From Azolla caroliniana (taxonomy: Eukaryota > Polypodiophyta): DNA of 64,000 bases. Positions 48,364 through 60,386 of the stretch are shown piece by piece. The notes under the pieces were generated by a model. It saw nothing but the letters and a program-made list of their open reading frames with translations, had not been told where the DNA came from and made no database searches. Every line of letters begins with the position of its first letter. Positions within the stretch are counted from its first letter, which is position 1. The stretch spans positions 4,774,001 to 4,838,000 of the forward strand of contig JBHGNT010000016.1 of NCBI GenBank assembly GCA_043228905.1, in the 5' to 3' direction. Position numbers and translations under genes: made by a program.

Positions 48364-51279
48364 CACTGTTACGCGCTCTCTAGTCTTGCACCAACAAGAA
48401 TGACAACAACAACTAAGGTTTGCCCTAAGTCATATTTATACTAATATGACTTTTCGGCTATTTACAAATATAGCCCCGATGGACTCTCAGAAACATATTT
48501 ACGAATATGTCCCTTCATTCGGTGAGCACTCCTCACCGGGCTTGCATCATCCCGTGCTTGCCGGGCACACTTCATCCGGTTCTCACAGGGCCTTCCATTG
48601 CCGGGTACACCACATCCGGTTCTCACCAGGTCTTCACCATCTGGCTCTTGCCGGGTACTCGTCATCCAGTTCTCACCAGGTCCTCCGTAGCCGAGTACTC
48701 GTCATCTGGTGCTTGCCGGGTACACCACATCCGGGTCTTCCGTAGCCAGGTACTCGTCATCCGGTTTCAGCCTCGGCCTATTGGCCTCGACCGAGTTTGC
48801 TCATCAGCATTGTTCTTCTCATTTCCCATCCGGAGGGACCTGTTTCCTAACAATTATTAATGAGGATGTCTTGAAAGCATGACAAGAGTTTTATAATGTA
48901 ATTGGGAGTGCCCTTAATACAAATATTTGTCAAGAATTGGATGCTAATTTTGAAGAAGCTGAGGTGGAAAAGGTATTGTTACATCTTCCAAATGATAAAA
49001 ACCCTGGCTGGGATGATGTTACAAATGAAGTTTTTAAGAACTAAGCTAGCATGCTTAAGAGTCCATTCACTCAAATGTTTCGACAATGTTGGGATTCTAG
49101 TTTCATGCCTGAGAGCTGGAAGGTGGGCTTAATCAAATTGATACCAAAGGTACCTTCTCTAGAGTAATTTCATCAATGGAGGCCTATTTCATTGATGGGA
49201 GGGTTGTACAAAGTGTTTGCAAAGATATTATCCAACAGACTTAAGAAGTTCTTACCTCAACTTATTCATCCATCTCAATATGGTTTTATTACAAGTAGAA
49301 ATATATTGAATAATGTTTTGAATGTTCAAATGGCGACCGATTATTCTCAACATACACATCAAGAAATGGTTATGGTGCAATTAGATTTGGAAAAAGCATA
49401 TGATCATGTTAATTGGTCTTTCCTCTCATGTGTGATGTATAATATAGGTTTTGGTCCTCGTATGTGTCAACTTATCTTTTTGCTAGGGCAAAAGGCAACC
49501 TCTCGTATGATGGTTAATGGCGGAGTCACTCCGGAAGTGTTTCTTACTAGATCCGTGCGGCAAGGATGTCCACTAAGCCCATTGTTATTTGTTATTGTTA
49601 CACATCCTTTGTTAGTAATGTTGTCAAATCTTGCAGCCAGTGGTGATATTGTGGGTTTGCATCTTCCTTCTGGTGGACAATTGGTGGCAGATGATTCTTT
49701 TATGTTTTTACAAGCCTCAAAAGAAAATCTTAAAAGGAGTATGCAAGTTTGGGATCAATTTGCTTTGGCTTCAAGGTTGTATATAAATTGGAGGAAGTCT
49801 TGCCTTATTTCTTGTACGGAAAGTGATTTGGAATGTTTGGGATGACGAGGGTCGGTGATTACACGAGGTTCAATTTATCAACATTTGGGTTATCCATTGG
49901 GCATTGATGTTACAAATGTTCAATTGATTGATTGGATTGGTAATAAATTGAGGGACAAATTTATGTATTGGAAGTCTCAATTATGACCCTTTCATGTACG
50001 ACTCAAAGTGGTGCAATGTATCTTGATACCCATGTTATTATATTTTTTGCCTTTACTTCCTTGGACTAAGAAGGCATTACAAAGCATGTTACAACCTATT
50101 CGGTTCATGTTGTGGCGGAAGGGAGAAATGATGGGAGTTACATGGATTTCATGGGACCATTTGGCTACTCCTAAAAGGTTAGGTGGTGCAGCAATATTGG
50201 ATTTGGAAAGGCATTTGATGGCTCGTAGATTTACATTATTACAAGATATCTGTCAACAAGATCAACCATGGATATCTATGATGCAATATTTTATTGAGCA
50301 TGAAGGATTGGTGCATGGGAAAACAAAGATTCAAGCATCATGGTGGTCACTATTGAATGGAAGTATTCCTCTAAAGATTCGACATTGTGTATGTGGACAA
50401 CATTTGGTAAGATCGTGGCAAGATGCATTATCTCTTTTTGAATGGGGACCATCAAGTGATCGAGAATATTGTAATTCATTACAAAATGAATTGCTTGTTT
50501 CTTCTTGAGTGTTGTTTTGGCATGGGAAGGAGAAGTTGAAATCTCAATTCAATCGTTTATTTCGATTGGGGATTGTACATTTGGAAGATGTGGTTGATAA
50601 TGAATCTCAAAGGTTGTCGGATTTTGAAGATGCCAAGAGATGGTTATGTATTCCCCCAAATTATGGATTTATTTGGGAGAAATTACGTGATATACCATTG
50701 TTGCAAGGATCTTTGCCATTGAAAACCAATTTTGCACCGTGGGTAGATCGGCGGTTACAAGATGGTACACATTTGTTACAGGTCACTACAAATATATTGT
50801 ATCATCATGCGATGGCATCATTATCTTGGCTATCTCCTAAAGCAACAAAGTTTTGGAATGTATATAAGTCAGATGCAAGGTGGTGGAAAATATTACAACA
50901 TGGTTGGCATTCCCATCTAACATTTCGTGCAAAGGTATCCATATGGAGAGTCATGATTAGTGGGCTCCCACTAGGTTCGGCCTTAAAGAGACGAGGACTA
51001 GGGTCTGTCACTTGTTTCTTTTGCACCGTTCCATTGGAGGATAGTACACATAGGTTCATTAAATGTCCTATAACGTGTACCATTTGGAAGTACTTATCGG
51101 ACATTTGGCAAGTTTTAACCCGTTGTTGTTTGAGACCTCAACAATGGGTTTTTTCTCAATATGTTCAAAATGGATCAAATGATGAGATGGAGATATTGTT
51201 CCAATTTTTAGTTATTGGGGTCTACAACACAATTGGAATATGCGTAATGCTTTCATGTTTGATAATAGACATAGGGTGA
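46767..51279 (+). pseudogene. LINE-2 ORF2: endonuclease, reverse transcriptase, zinc-finger RVT
   Basis: Starts MKVVSWNVRGAFSAHKK. Endonuclease motifs AIEHK, GIYAPN, LLMGDFN and SDHFPI are visible. Reverse transcriptase: KVGLIKLIPKV, LMGGLYKVFAKI, VQLDLEKAYDHVNW, VRQGCPLSPLLF, and a shortened catalytic region QLVADDSFMF, four residues shorter than in LINE-1. The zf-RVT domain ends near 51279. Breaks: frameshifts near 47185, 47660 and 47880; a solo LTR inserted at 48033-48852; stops near 49042, 49167, 49845, 49986 and 50507. A typical decayed but full-length LINE. Confidence 0.88.
48033..48852 (-). mobile_element. Solo LTR inserted in LINE-2 ORF2
   Basis: 820 bases with TG...CA ends (TGACAAG at left, CCTAACA at right) flanked by ATTAT at 48028-48032 and 48853-48857. 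Removing it rejoins the LINE frame (GPELIINEDV, matching LINE-1 GPQLLMTNEV). Read on the minus strand it starts TGTTAGGAAAC and has a TATAAATA box (48433-48440). A (CT)n tract lies at about 48300-48360. From 48535 to 48770 there is a degenerate tandem array of GCCGGGTAC.C..CATCCGG units of about 35-40 bases. No internal region is present, so recombination between two LTRs is the likely origin. It matches none of the LTRs in the nest. Confidence 0.82.
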
Positions 51280-51489
51280 AAGTCTATATAAAGAAGCTTA
51301 AAGGTGTTCTCATGTGGAATTTTTGGATGTTAGAGCATGTGGGGATCATTTCCTCAAATGCATATTCAGGTTTTTTAATAGCATTACAGAACGTCCCTCT
51401 CCCTACATAGGCATATGATAGGTAGAGGATACTAAGAAGTGTTGTAACTAAGTGGATTTTACATACAATTAATATAATTGTGTGGTTTT

Positions 51490-51492
<3 letters not shown>

Positions 51493-51544
<52 letters not shown>

Positions 51545-52020
51545 TATTGTCCTCAAAGGTCAAATATGACATATGGAACTAGAGTGAAACATTGGCATGT
51601 TGGAAATGAATTCTAGAATTGGGAATATACATTGTGATTGAAACTTAAATGTGTTTAACAAAATCTTAAGCTTCAAAAAGTCAAGAAAAGAAGCTAGAAT
51701 TTGGTAGAAGGTGAACAATGTACTAGAATGTGATCATTTGTGAATTTGTTTGCATTAAAATATGCAAGTTGACGAGTCAACTACTTGTTGGTACCCTAAT
51801 ACAAAAACTTGAGATAGCCAGGTAGATTTGATAATCAACCTTGGAGGTCAAATATGACCTATGATGCCCAAAATACAACATTTTCACATCATACATGGAA
51901 AAGTGAGTAACGACTCCCATTGTTTAGGAACTTACTAATGAATGTTCCAATTGAGAGTGCACATTATAATTTTGAGAGAAATTTGTGTAAGGATTGGGTT
52001 TTGTTGAAGATGTGTGGAAA
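51493..52020 (+). repeat. (GA)n tract and dispersed repeat R, right-hand part
   Basis: (GA)n at 51493-51540, then TTATTATTGTCCTCAAAGGTC, which matches 15140-15160 and the reverse complement of 940-985. Further blocks at 51890-52010 (AAAGTGAGTAACGACTCCC, GTGTAAGGATTGGGTT) match 15330-15440. Confidence 0.6.
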
Positions 52021-55000
52021 ACATAGTCAAATGTGATCAAACTCTTGAACCTATTTACAACAAAGTTTGCATAGTCAACTACTCTCATCCATTGTGCCCA
52101 ATTCCCCACCTGACAAATATAGTGAATGTGAGCTAAGTCGTATGGAAGCAATTGTAGACAATGGGATGTGATCTAATATCATGTGCGGCTTCCTCATTCA
52201 ACGAAGAATATCATTTTCTAGATAGGTGCAACCACATGTAACATAATGTGTGAAGCAAGAGCCGTCACATTTTCCCCATGCTATGATGTTGGTGTTGCAA
52301 AATGACCTCATTCATAAAGGAATCTATTGATGCATCATGAAGCAAATGGGTTACATGCCATTTTCCAAATCATTTTTGCATACCTTGCATCCAAATATAT
52401 CACAAAAATTTGTTGTTATGTACCGTTTGGATCTTTTTGCGTGGTTCCCATGCAATTCTAGGAAGTCAATATGATGCTCTTTTTTTAATCTTAAGCATGC
52501 ATTTGTCAACCCTTTTCATGGCCATGATCTCAATGGGAAGTGATTATGTTTGAAGACATTGGAGGTTTATGACATTTGTTTCTTGACTTGACTTGAGAAA
52601 CTTTGTGAGAAAATGTTTTTGGGAATTTTAAAACTTTTTCCCATTGGACTTAGGGAGAGAAGCACTAATGTCACTAAAGTGTTGAAAAGGTATTTCTTCT
52701 TCTTCTTCTTTTAAAGACATCCACGTTCATTAGAAACAATTTATAAAGTTATGATTCCTACATGATCGGCAAAGGAAACAACCATTTTGGTGACTCAAAG
52801 TGCCAAAAAGGAGTGTCATTCTTCGAGGACATAAGTGGAGAAGCTTTCCACAAAGTAAAAAACTCATGGCACTAAGCAACTTTATCATCAAAATCTCCAA
52901 TAATACAATCCCATTGACCCTTCAAAGTATGAAGCATGTCCAACCAAATACTATTTACCAATTCAGTTGGTGAGGCTCTAACTTGATGAAAAAGGAGAGA
53001 GCAACAAGCCTTCCAAATATAATATGTAGTATCTCAATATCTCCCATAATGGTTGCACCTCCTTCCTTACCCATAAAAACGGAAAGTTGCACATAAGTCA
53101 ATCACACTATTCCCATTGTGTTTTTTCTACATGGAAAACATAAGTGTCAGACCATAAGGATACAACACTTGCAATACACATTCTGATTCTATTACACATT
53201 TGTAAGAATAACTTCCCAATTTGATCTAAAACTTTTTCCTTAATAGAAGAGTATCCATACATTTGTATATCCTCTCCTCATACGACTCTATTGTTGTGCA
53301 TAAAGTAAACTTCTTGCACACGCATTTATGTCACAAAAGACAATAACTTCCCCCTTCCCTTGGCTTTGAAATAAGAAATATTATCTTCTAGAATTGTGAA
53401 GGGTTGGTCTTTGTCCAAAGTTTAAACATGCATAAAATTTAACATATTAATGAGAAATGTCACATCAAACTACAAATGTGAGCATATTACTTGGTGTTTA
53501 TATTTAAGGTTATATATAGCATTTATGCTCATCATTTTTTATGATCAACACATATTTCTCTAATTCCTTCTTAATTAAAAATATCACCCCTCCTTAGTTC
53601 TCGTCATTTTCTTGGATTTTTCAACCATATCAAGGAGTGTACATTGTAGTTGCCTAAACCTTGAAACCTTTAGAGTATCTTACTCTCAAGTTTCAACGAG
53701 AAGTATGATATTTGATACAATGGCTAACTCACCCATTTCAAGTCCTTGATTCCATCAGTATACCTTGTTATGACAAAAACATATGCATAGAAGATGTGAG
53801 TTATTCTCATAACTCACATGTCCCAATTAACCCTTTTTTTTTGTCTGTTGCCACATTCTTGACATTATCTTTCCATTTTTTCCCGTTTATTTATTTGTTA
53901 AACAAAACTACACCATAGTTTCCATTACCAATCCAATAAGCGTATAAAAAGCATATAATGATACAGTCTAATGGAGGGTAAGATAAGAGAGAAAAGGTCT
54001 ATCCCCCACTATGTCATAATTGAAACCAAACTCCACCTATGGAGGAAACAACCATTAAGGGGGTACATATTGGCAAACCATTTTGTCATTTCTCTCCACA
54101 AAGACGAACAAATCTGTCCACTTGCCTTTAAAGGATTGTTGTTTCAGAAAAATGGTATCTTCATTACCAGCAAAGGCGTCATACTTACCTTTTAAAATTG
54201 AAATAAGCATCAACCAAATTTCCTTCACACAATGAACCAAATTTTGCTTTATTTGCCGAAACATATTTTTGCATCGATCTATCCAAATATTCCACGGAAC
54301 CATTGATGATATCATAACCCATATTGTGGCATCCACATTTAACTGATTTGAGCTTGAATATGGTATGTCCTTAACTTGCCATAGGGGTACGCTAAACTAT
54401 TTTTGAGTATGATCTACCAATTTGTATCGTCTATCATTGTGCATAAACATTCACATCTAACATGCCATAATGCATAAGAAAGAATTCAATGATGACCTTT
54501 TTGAGGGATGCAAGTGTTTCCATATTCTCATATTAAATCCCACAAATGCAAATGTTCTTCAATCTCCATTTACATTCTCCCAATTCTTGGACATTGATAC
54601 TAGTCTTTCTACTTCATCTGTTGATTCATCACATGCATGATAAGCAATTTAGCGACAACATCACCATTGCATATAGGCCCACAACTTTGTTGTAGATACA
54701 TTTTTCATTTCATTCATTCACATCACGCCTCATTGTGTCCATTTTTTTCTCCATCATTGGTCATATAGCTCAATCTTGTTTAAACGTCCATTTGTTTTCA
54801 ACCAAACTTGTTTACATTCTCTAACCTCAGTGTCAAATTTTGTAATTGTTTCCTTAAGACTCTCACTCTCGAAAACAATGATTGTAGTTTTGCATTCTCC
54901 TTCATGAGTGCCCTAACCTCTTCACCCTGTGTGTGTGGTAACCATTCCCACACACCTGGACATTGGATAGAAATTGAGGAAAGCTTATTTTAAGGAAAGG

Positions 55001-55270
55001 GTCAAAAAAATACTTAGAGAAGGGACTATAGCTCTCATTAGTTATAATAATAATTATTATCTTAATCTTATCTTAAGACCCAAGCCTTAAGTATTAATCT
55101 TAAATATTTGGGTCAATGGTTGCAACTCTAGAAGAGTATACTCACCCCCTTAATTGGGTGCTCATTTCTTTCTTTGCTTTCTTTGACTATTGTGTTATGC
55201 ACTTCAACATCTATATTTAAGTGATTTGACATGTTAGATTATGACTTGACATTTGGGATGTGTGTGCTTA
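52021..55270. other. AT-rich spacer with very degenerate repeat remains
   Basis: No intact gene. A 93-residue minus-strand open frame at 54055-54336 contains WNIWIDRCKNMFRQ, which resembles the linker after the zf-RVT domain in plant LINEs; it may be an old LINE relic. The rest shows only short frames with no recognisable family. Confidence 0.4.
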
Positions 55271-55530
55271 AGCGTTAAGTTTAGAGTTTGCTAGTAAGCT
55301 TAGGCATGGATTGACACTCATCCCTACTTGTCCCACCAATAATAGAGCAAATGTTGTTGCTTATGACACACAACAATCATTCTTTCTGAAAGTATCAATA
55401 AGCATTAAGTTTAGAGTTTGCTAGTAAGCTTAGGCATGGATTGACACTCATCCCTACTTGTCCCACCAATAATAGAGCAAATGTTGTTGCTTATGACACA
55501 CAATGATCATTCTTGCTGAAAGTATCAATA
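55271..55530 (+). repeat. 130-bp tandem duplication
   Basis: Two adjacent copies (55271-55400 and 55401-55530) of a unit beginning AGC(G/A)TTAAGTTTAGAG and ending GAAAGTATCAATA, differing at only a handful of positions. A recent local duplication. Confidence 0.92.
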
Positions 55531-55844
55531 ATGTAGACATGTTGACTTATGTATGTACTATCATTTGACCAATTATCAGTTGTCTTGGGATGGATATATC
55601 ATAGACGTGGATGTTATCTAGCATTTATTGGAAAGGCAACTAGTTACATTTAACGTTTCCTCTTGACATGATAAGTTTTGCCAAGTTCTTGGGTCACCAA
55701 TAGGACAATTTTACAAGACTCTCTAATATAGTCAACGTTTTTCCTTCAATTGTCATTCCCTTTCACCGGAGGTTGGATGGAGCTCATGTTTCTGCATTGC
55801 CCTCCCTTGTGTTTGTAAACATTATACATACATGCATGCACACA

Positions 55845-55856
55845 TACATATAATGC

Positions 55857-55897
<41 letters not shown>

Positions 55898-55902
55898 CGT
55901 AC
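55845..55902 (+). repeat. CATA/TA microsatellite
   Basis: (CATA)n followed by (TA)n. Confidence 0.85.
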
Positions 55903-55910
55903 ATAACAAT

Positions 55911-56440
55911 CGGCAATGGTTCAGTTCGGTTCGCAAGTGTCAAACTCAAATAGTTTAAAACCAAAGTGTTTAAAATTTTGAAACAACCGAACCAAACCAA
56001 TACAAAAAATCCAAAACGTTAAACCATTAAAATCGTAGTTTCACAGGTCGGTTTCAGTTTCCAAGTTAGGTCAAATTTCAAGTTAAATTTTTTTCCAATA
56101 TTCCAAAATTTAAAGGTTTTTCTAAAATGTGAGAATTAGGCTTAAAAATAATCAGATGGCAACTCTAAACCGTTTAAACCAAACCGTTGGCCCCCAAACT
56201 GAACCGAACCATTAAAAAAACTTGAACTTGAACCGAACCGAACCCTGTAAACTGTTAAGCCCTTTAGCCATGGTTTCACGGTCCAGTTTGGTTCAAACCA
56301 AAGTGAACCGTGTAAACTGTTAAGCCCTTTAGCCATGGTTTGACTGTTCAGTTTGGTTCAAACCAAATTCTTGTTGATTGCTATACGGGGCTTAGCCATG
56401 GTTTGACAGTTGAGTTTGGTTCAAACCAAACTGTTGTCAA
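55911..56440 (+). repeat. AACCGAACC-rich repeat with palindromic units
   Basis: Dense in AACCGAACC/AACCAAACC words. Three units, spaced 63-65 bases, each carry GCCATGGTTT and then the near-palindrome TTTGGTTCAAACCAAA (56287-56302, 56352-56367, 56415-56430). Related in motif, on the other strand, to 5309-5436. A non-autonomous hAT-type element is one possible source. It lies 0.4-0.9 kb upstream of the THUMP gene. Confidence 0.6.
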
Positions 56441-56474
56441 TTGCTATACGCACACACGTATATATCCTCATACA

Positions 56475-56532
56475 ATGTATACATACATACATACATACCA
56501 TAATATACATACACATACATACAGACATATAG

Positions 56533-56565
<33 letters not shown>

Positions 56566-56790
56566 TAAATTCAATGCACACATACATACCGATACAATGT
56601 ATACATGCATACGATGCATGCATACATACTGAAGTCTGATATACATACTGATACAATGTATGTATACATACATACGATGCATACATACATACCATAGTGT
56701 ACATACACATATACATACATACATACATACATACATACAGAAACACATACAAACGCTCACACAGACAGACAGACAGACATATATACAGAA
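56475..56790 (+). repeat. CATA/CA/CAGA compound microsatellite
   Basis: Long runs of (CATA)n, (CA)n and (CAGA)n with a repeated CATACTGA/TACAATGTATACAT word. It reaches to within about 30 bases of the start codon at 56822 and so occupies the promoter or 5' UTR of the THUMP gene. Confidence 0.88.
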
Positions 56791-56821
56791 AGAACGAAAG
56801 AAAGCTCGAGCTGCTGCAGCG

Positions 56822-57267
56822 ATGGCGCCTGAGAGGTCGTCGACGAACCCTCCCCAAGGTCGCGGCAAGAAGCGTCAATCCAAATACATTCAACAGGTTT
56901 CTTTCCTTCCTTCCTCTTACAGCCTCTCCCCCCCCTCCAGATTTCTACTCTCTCCGTCTTTCTTTCTTACGCACTCTGCTGTATGTTTTTGCCTCCCTTC
57001 TCTCTCCTCCCCTTCCTCCCCTTCCTCTCCCGTATCTCCTCTATGTCCCCCCCTTCCTCTTTTCTGTTTCCGCTCAACCATCACCTTTTGTCTTGTCCGT
57101 TTTACGGAGTTTCAGAACTCGAAGAGGAGAAAAGAATTGGAGCTTCGAGCAGGTCTGCAAGGCTTTCTTATCACTTGTGATGGTGGACGAGAACGGTTGA
57201 GCTGCAGAGAAGCAGTTCTGCTTGTTGAACGTGTGAGTAATCTCTGCTTTATCATTTTTGCTTTTGC

Positions 57268-57303
<36 letters not shown>

Positions 57304-60300
57304 AAGAAAGAAAGATATATTAACGTCTTCTAAGGCCAAAATTGGCCCATGAGACAAATGGTGTACAACAAAAATGGGATATTTACCCATTCATCGAAAG
57401 TAAAAATAAGAGAGAGAGAGAGACATAGAGTTGGTGGTAATAGTATGAAGCTAAAAGTGTCCACCTCGGTACAGTCTAAACTTAGCGCTTGAATGCAGAA
57501 GCTTGAACTGTTCTTGTTGAACAGGGAGTCATTGACTCCTATTTCACATTTCTCTATGAACAGGGAGTCATTGCCTCATATTTCACATTTCTCTATAAGA
57601 AATGTGAAATCAAATGAAAGAAAAGATAGACTGAATGCTCTAGACATAAAAGTAGAATTTTTGTTTAAAAGCTTCAAATGCTCCGAGAACAGTATTCTGT
57701 TACTGAACTCTTGGGTTTGTTTTTCATTCTTACAATGCTTGAATACAGAGAATGTGTGTTTGTTTAATCAACCCGAATAGATCAGTTGACATGTGGATTA
57801 AAATGAGCTCAGAACTTTTAGGCTGCTTATAAATTCTGTGAATGTTTCTTCTTAGTATGCTTGATCAGAGGATGTGCATGTGTAGTAAATGTTCTTTGAA
57901 ACAACTGGTTATAAAAGTGTGTACCACTCATTGTTGCAAGAATAGTTTTATGAGAACATGTAGAGCATGTATTTCAGTGAAACTGAACGCTTTCTGAATC
58001 ATTATTGCACTGCCAGTTTTATGAAAAATTGAACAGTAGCTCCAGTCAACTGAAGAATTTGGATGATATTCAAGGGAAAGCCGATGGTGCACCAAAAGTT
58101 TCTGTTAATGCTGTTGAAGAAAAAGTTGATGATGCCCTGGAAGTTTCTTTGGATAATATTGAAGGGAAAGCTGATGAGAAAGTTTCAAGGGATGCTGACA
58201 CCTGTAGCCTTGATCATGTAAAAAATGATGAGGTTGTATCTGTTGCTCTGAAAAAAGAGGAAGAAGTTGATAGTACAAAGAAGAAGGAAAATAGTGATGG
58301 TGGCAGCATAACACTGCAAACTACAAACATTGAAGCACTTTTAGAAGAAGAGATGGCTGAACTGCGAGATAAGAAACAGGTAGTGTTTCCATAGCTATGA
58401 TAGAGATCACATAAATCAAGGAATTAGCACCTTCGGTGCTTATATTGGATTTGAAGTTTTTATTTGTTTGCAGCTTACCTTGTTGATAAAGATAATCAGA
58501 AATAGGTAGTTTAAATAGAGTAAATGCCTCTTGGAGCTGTTGTTCTTCCATTGTGATAGGTTTATGTGTAAAACAATTGTCTCTGGTCCTTTTTATAATA
58601 CATGATAATCGTGCTTCTCACTTGTCTTAAATGTACCTGCATATTTGTAATTTGGAATCTTTATTGATGTCATTATTAGGATAACATAGTTTTTATTCTT
58701 GGTAGAATTGCAACTCCAAAGGCATTTCTGGCCAAATTTCTGTCCAGTTTAAATTTTTGTCTGAGCACTTATATAATGTAGGCAGAATGTAAAATATAAA
58801 AATTACCAATCCTTCTCAATCCTATTTTTTTAGAAATCCCTATTCCAAGTTCTAGAACAAATTAAACTACATGCAGAGTTAATATAAAGGATTAGTTTAT
58901 CAAAAGAGCAGACAAAAGAGATGGCATGACGATGATGTAATCCTGGTATCTGAATTTGGGTTTCAGGCTCGTTTTACTAGTCTAGAAACTGGATGTGCTG
59001 CGTTAGTCTTCGTAAGAATGTTGAAGGATGATACCAGCAGTGGGCCAAATGAAGTTGTCAATGCCATAATTGATGATTGTATGCATAAAAAGCGGCCTCT
59101 TACAAGGTAGTGTCTATCTGCTATTTTTCTTAACATTTCCAAATTTGAAACTTTATTTGTCAAGTAGGGATCATATCTATGATTTGTAAATTAGAGATGT
59201 ATAAACAACTCAAAATTATTCCAGACTAATATCATATATGCTGGTGACATGATATATAATGTTCATTGTATGGGCATGATCACCATATTTGATCTGTTGA
59301 TTATCACTCTCTTTATTTGGTCATTATACTATTATCCTGTTTTAGTTGTGCATGTGGTGTGTGTCATTCTATAAAAGTGAATAAAAATGAATTCAGATTT
59401 TCATGTCATTGATTCTGTCTGTTGTGCATTTCCTAATGTTGATCTTAAATGCAACTAATCATTTATCTATATTTCAATGGTTGGGATGAAAATATTCCAT
59501 TTCTTATTGAGTAGCCCTCTTTAAACCTTACATGCTAACAGTCTCCTATCATTCTTATGGTATCCAGGTATTGTTTAAGATTTCTCCCAATACAAGGAAC
59601 ATGTTATGCTTCTGCTGAGGAAGTAATGAAGATGGCAGAACCACTTCTAACGCATCACTTTCCAGTTTGTGAAAAGGATAAAGCCCTCAAGGTCAGCAAT
59701 ACTACTTGGTTTGATTAGGTATCTTTTGTTTGATGTGTAGATGTTGACATAGCTTTCCTCTATTTACTTACCAGTTTGCAGTTGTATATGAAGCACGTGC
59801 CAACACAAGTTTGGACAGAATGGAAATCATCAAAACGGTGGCAAAATTAGTTCCAGAACCTCATTCAGTGGATCTCAAGAATCCTGATAAAACTATTATT
59901 GTACAAATAGTGAAGGTGTGATAAGTTCATTTTAATAGTGCATTCATTAAAGGGAAAACTCTGAAATGCATGCGCTATTATTTCCCCAGATGTTGGTCTG
60001 CTCCCCAAAGCAATTGTATGTGCTATTTGAGGAGTTTTATGGTCATAATCATTCTCCTTGCTCTCTATTTCTGGGTTGATCAAGGGCCATATATGGAGAT
60101 AATAACAAAAACTCAAGGCCATTTGGGGAAATATAGAAGAACTTGGGGGTGTTGTAGAGTATTTCCTTCATTAATTGACATGCTGATTGACAGTTGTTTT
60201 TAGAGTGACATTGAAAATGTTTTATGCTGACTTTGTTTGCTAATTATGTTATTGTAATGCTTCTGCTTTCAGACAATTTGTGCAATCGGAGTGGTCACAA

Positions 60301-60386
60301 ATTACAAACAGTATTCCAAGTATAACATAAGGCAATTGACTTCCCCAACTTCCCTAGAACAAGAGAATACTGCAGATACTGAGTGA
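56822..60386 (+). CDS. THUMP domain-containing protein, TAN1/THUMPD1 type (tRNA acetylation adaptor)
   Basis: Homologues bind tRNA and guide the NAT10/Kre33 acetyltransferase to make N4-acetylcytidine at position 12 of tRNA-Ser and tRNA-Leu. Seven exons (56822-56896, 57116-57232, 58017-58379, 58967-59106, 59568-59691, 59775-59915, 60273-60386), all GT-AG and in phase, give 357 residues. The N-terminus is basic (GRGKKRQSKYIQQ, KRRKELELR), followed by the family motif GLQGFLITCDGGRERLSCREA (residues 39-59). Residues 75-185 are an acidic, poorly conserved linker with an internal repeat (GKAD...VSVN, EEKVDDALEVSL, GKADEKVS). The THUMP domain lies at about 205-335 (CLRFLPIQGTCYASAEEV; VYEARANTSLDRMEIIKTVA; GVVTNYKQYSKYNIRQL). 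The start is the first ATG in a favourable context. Intron 2 holds a (GA)n tract. It appears intact. Confidence 0.92.

Larger units (their letters stand above)
45150..51492 (+). mobile_element. LINE-2: full-length L1-type retrotransposon
   Basis: Same family as LINE-1, in plain orientation: 5' UTR, ORF1 (45364-46599), ORF2 (46767-51279), 3' end TTAATATAATTGTGTGG at about 51465-51481. Net length without the 825-base solo LTR and its TSD is about 5.5 kb. It lies within a (GA)n tract: GA-rich sequence ends near 45153 and (GA)24 resumes at 51493. The flanks match a repeat that is uninterrupted at 860-1100. Confidence 0.85.

Noticed and set aside
54055-54336. 93-residue minus-strand frame as a real gene
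   Set aside because: Only a weak WNIWIDR-type resemblance to LINE tails; no start context or partner exons, so kept only as a possible relic.
54808-54993. Possible transposase or coiled-coil gene on either strand
   Set aside because: Leu/Glu-rich words on the minus strand are interrupted by many stops; no domain.
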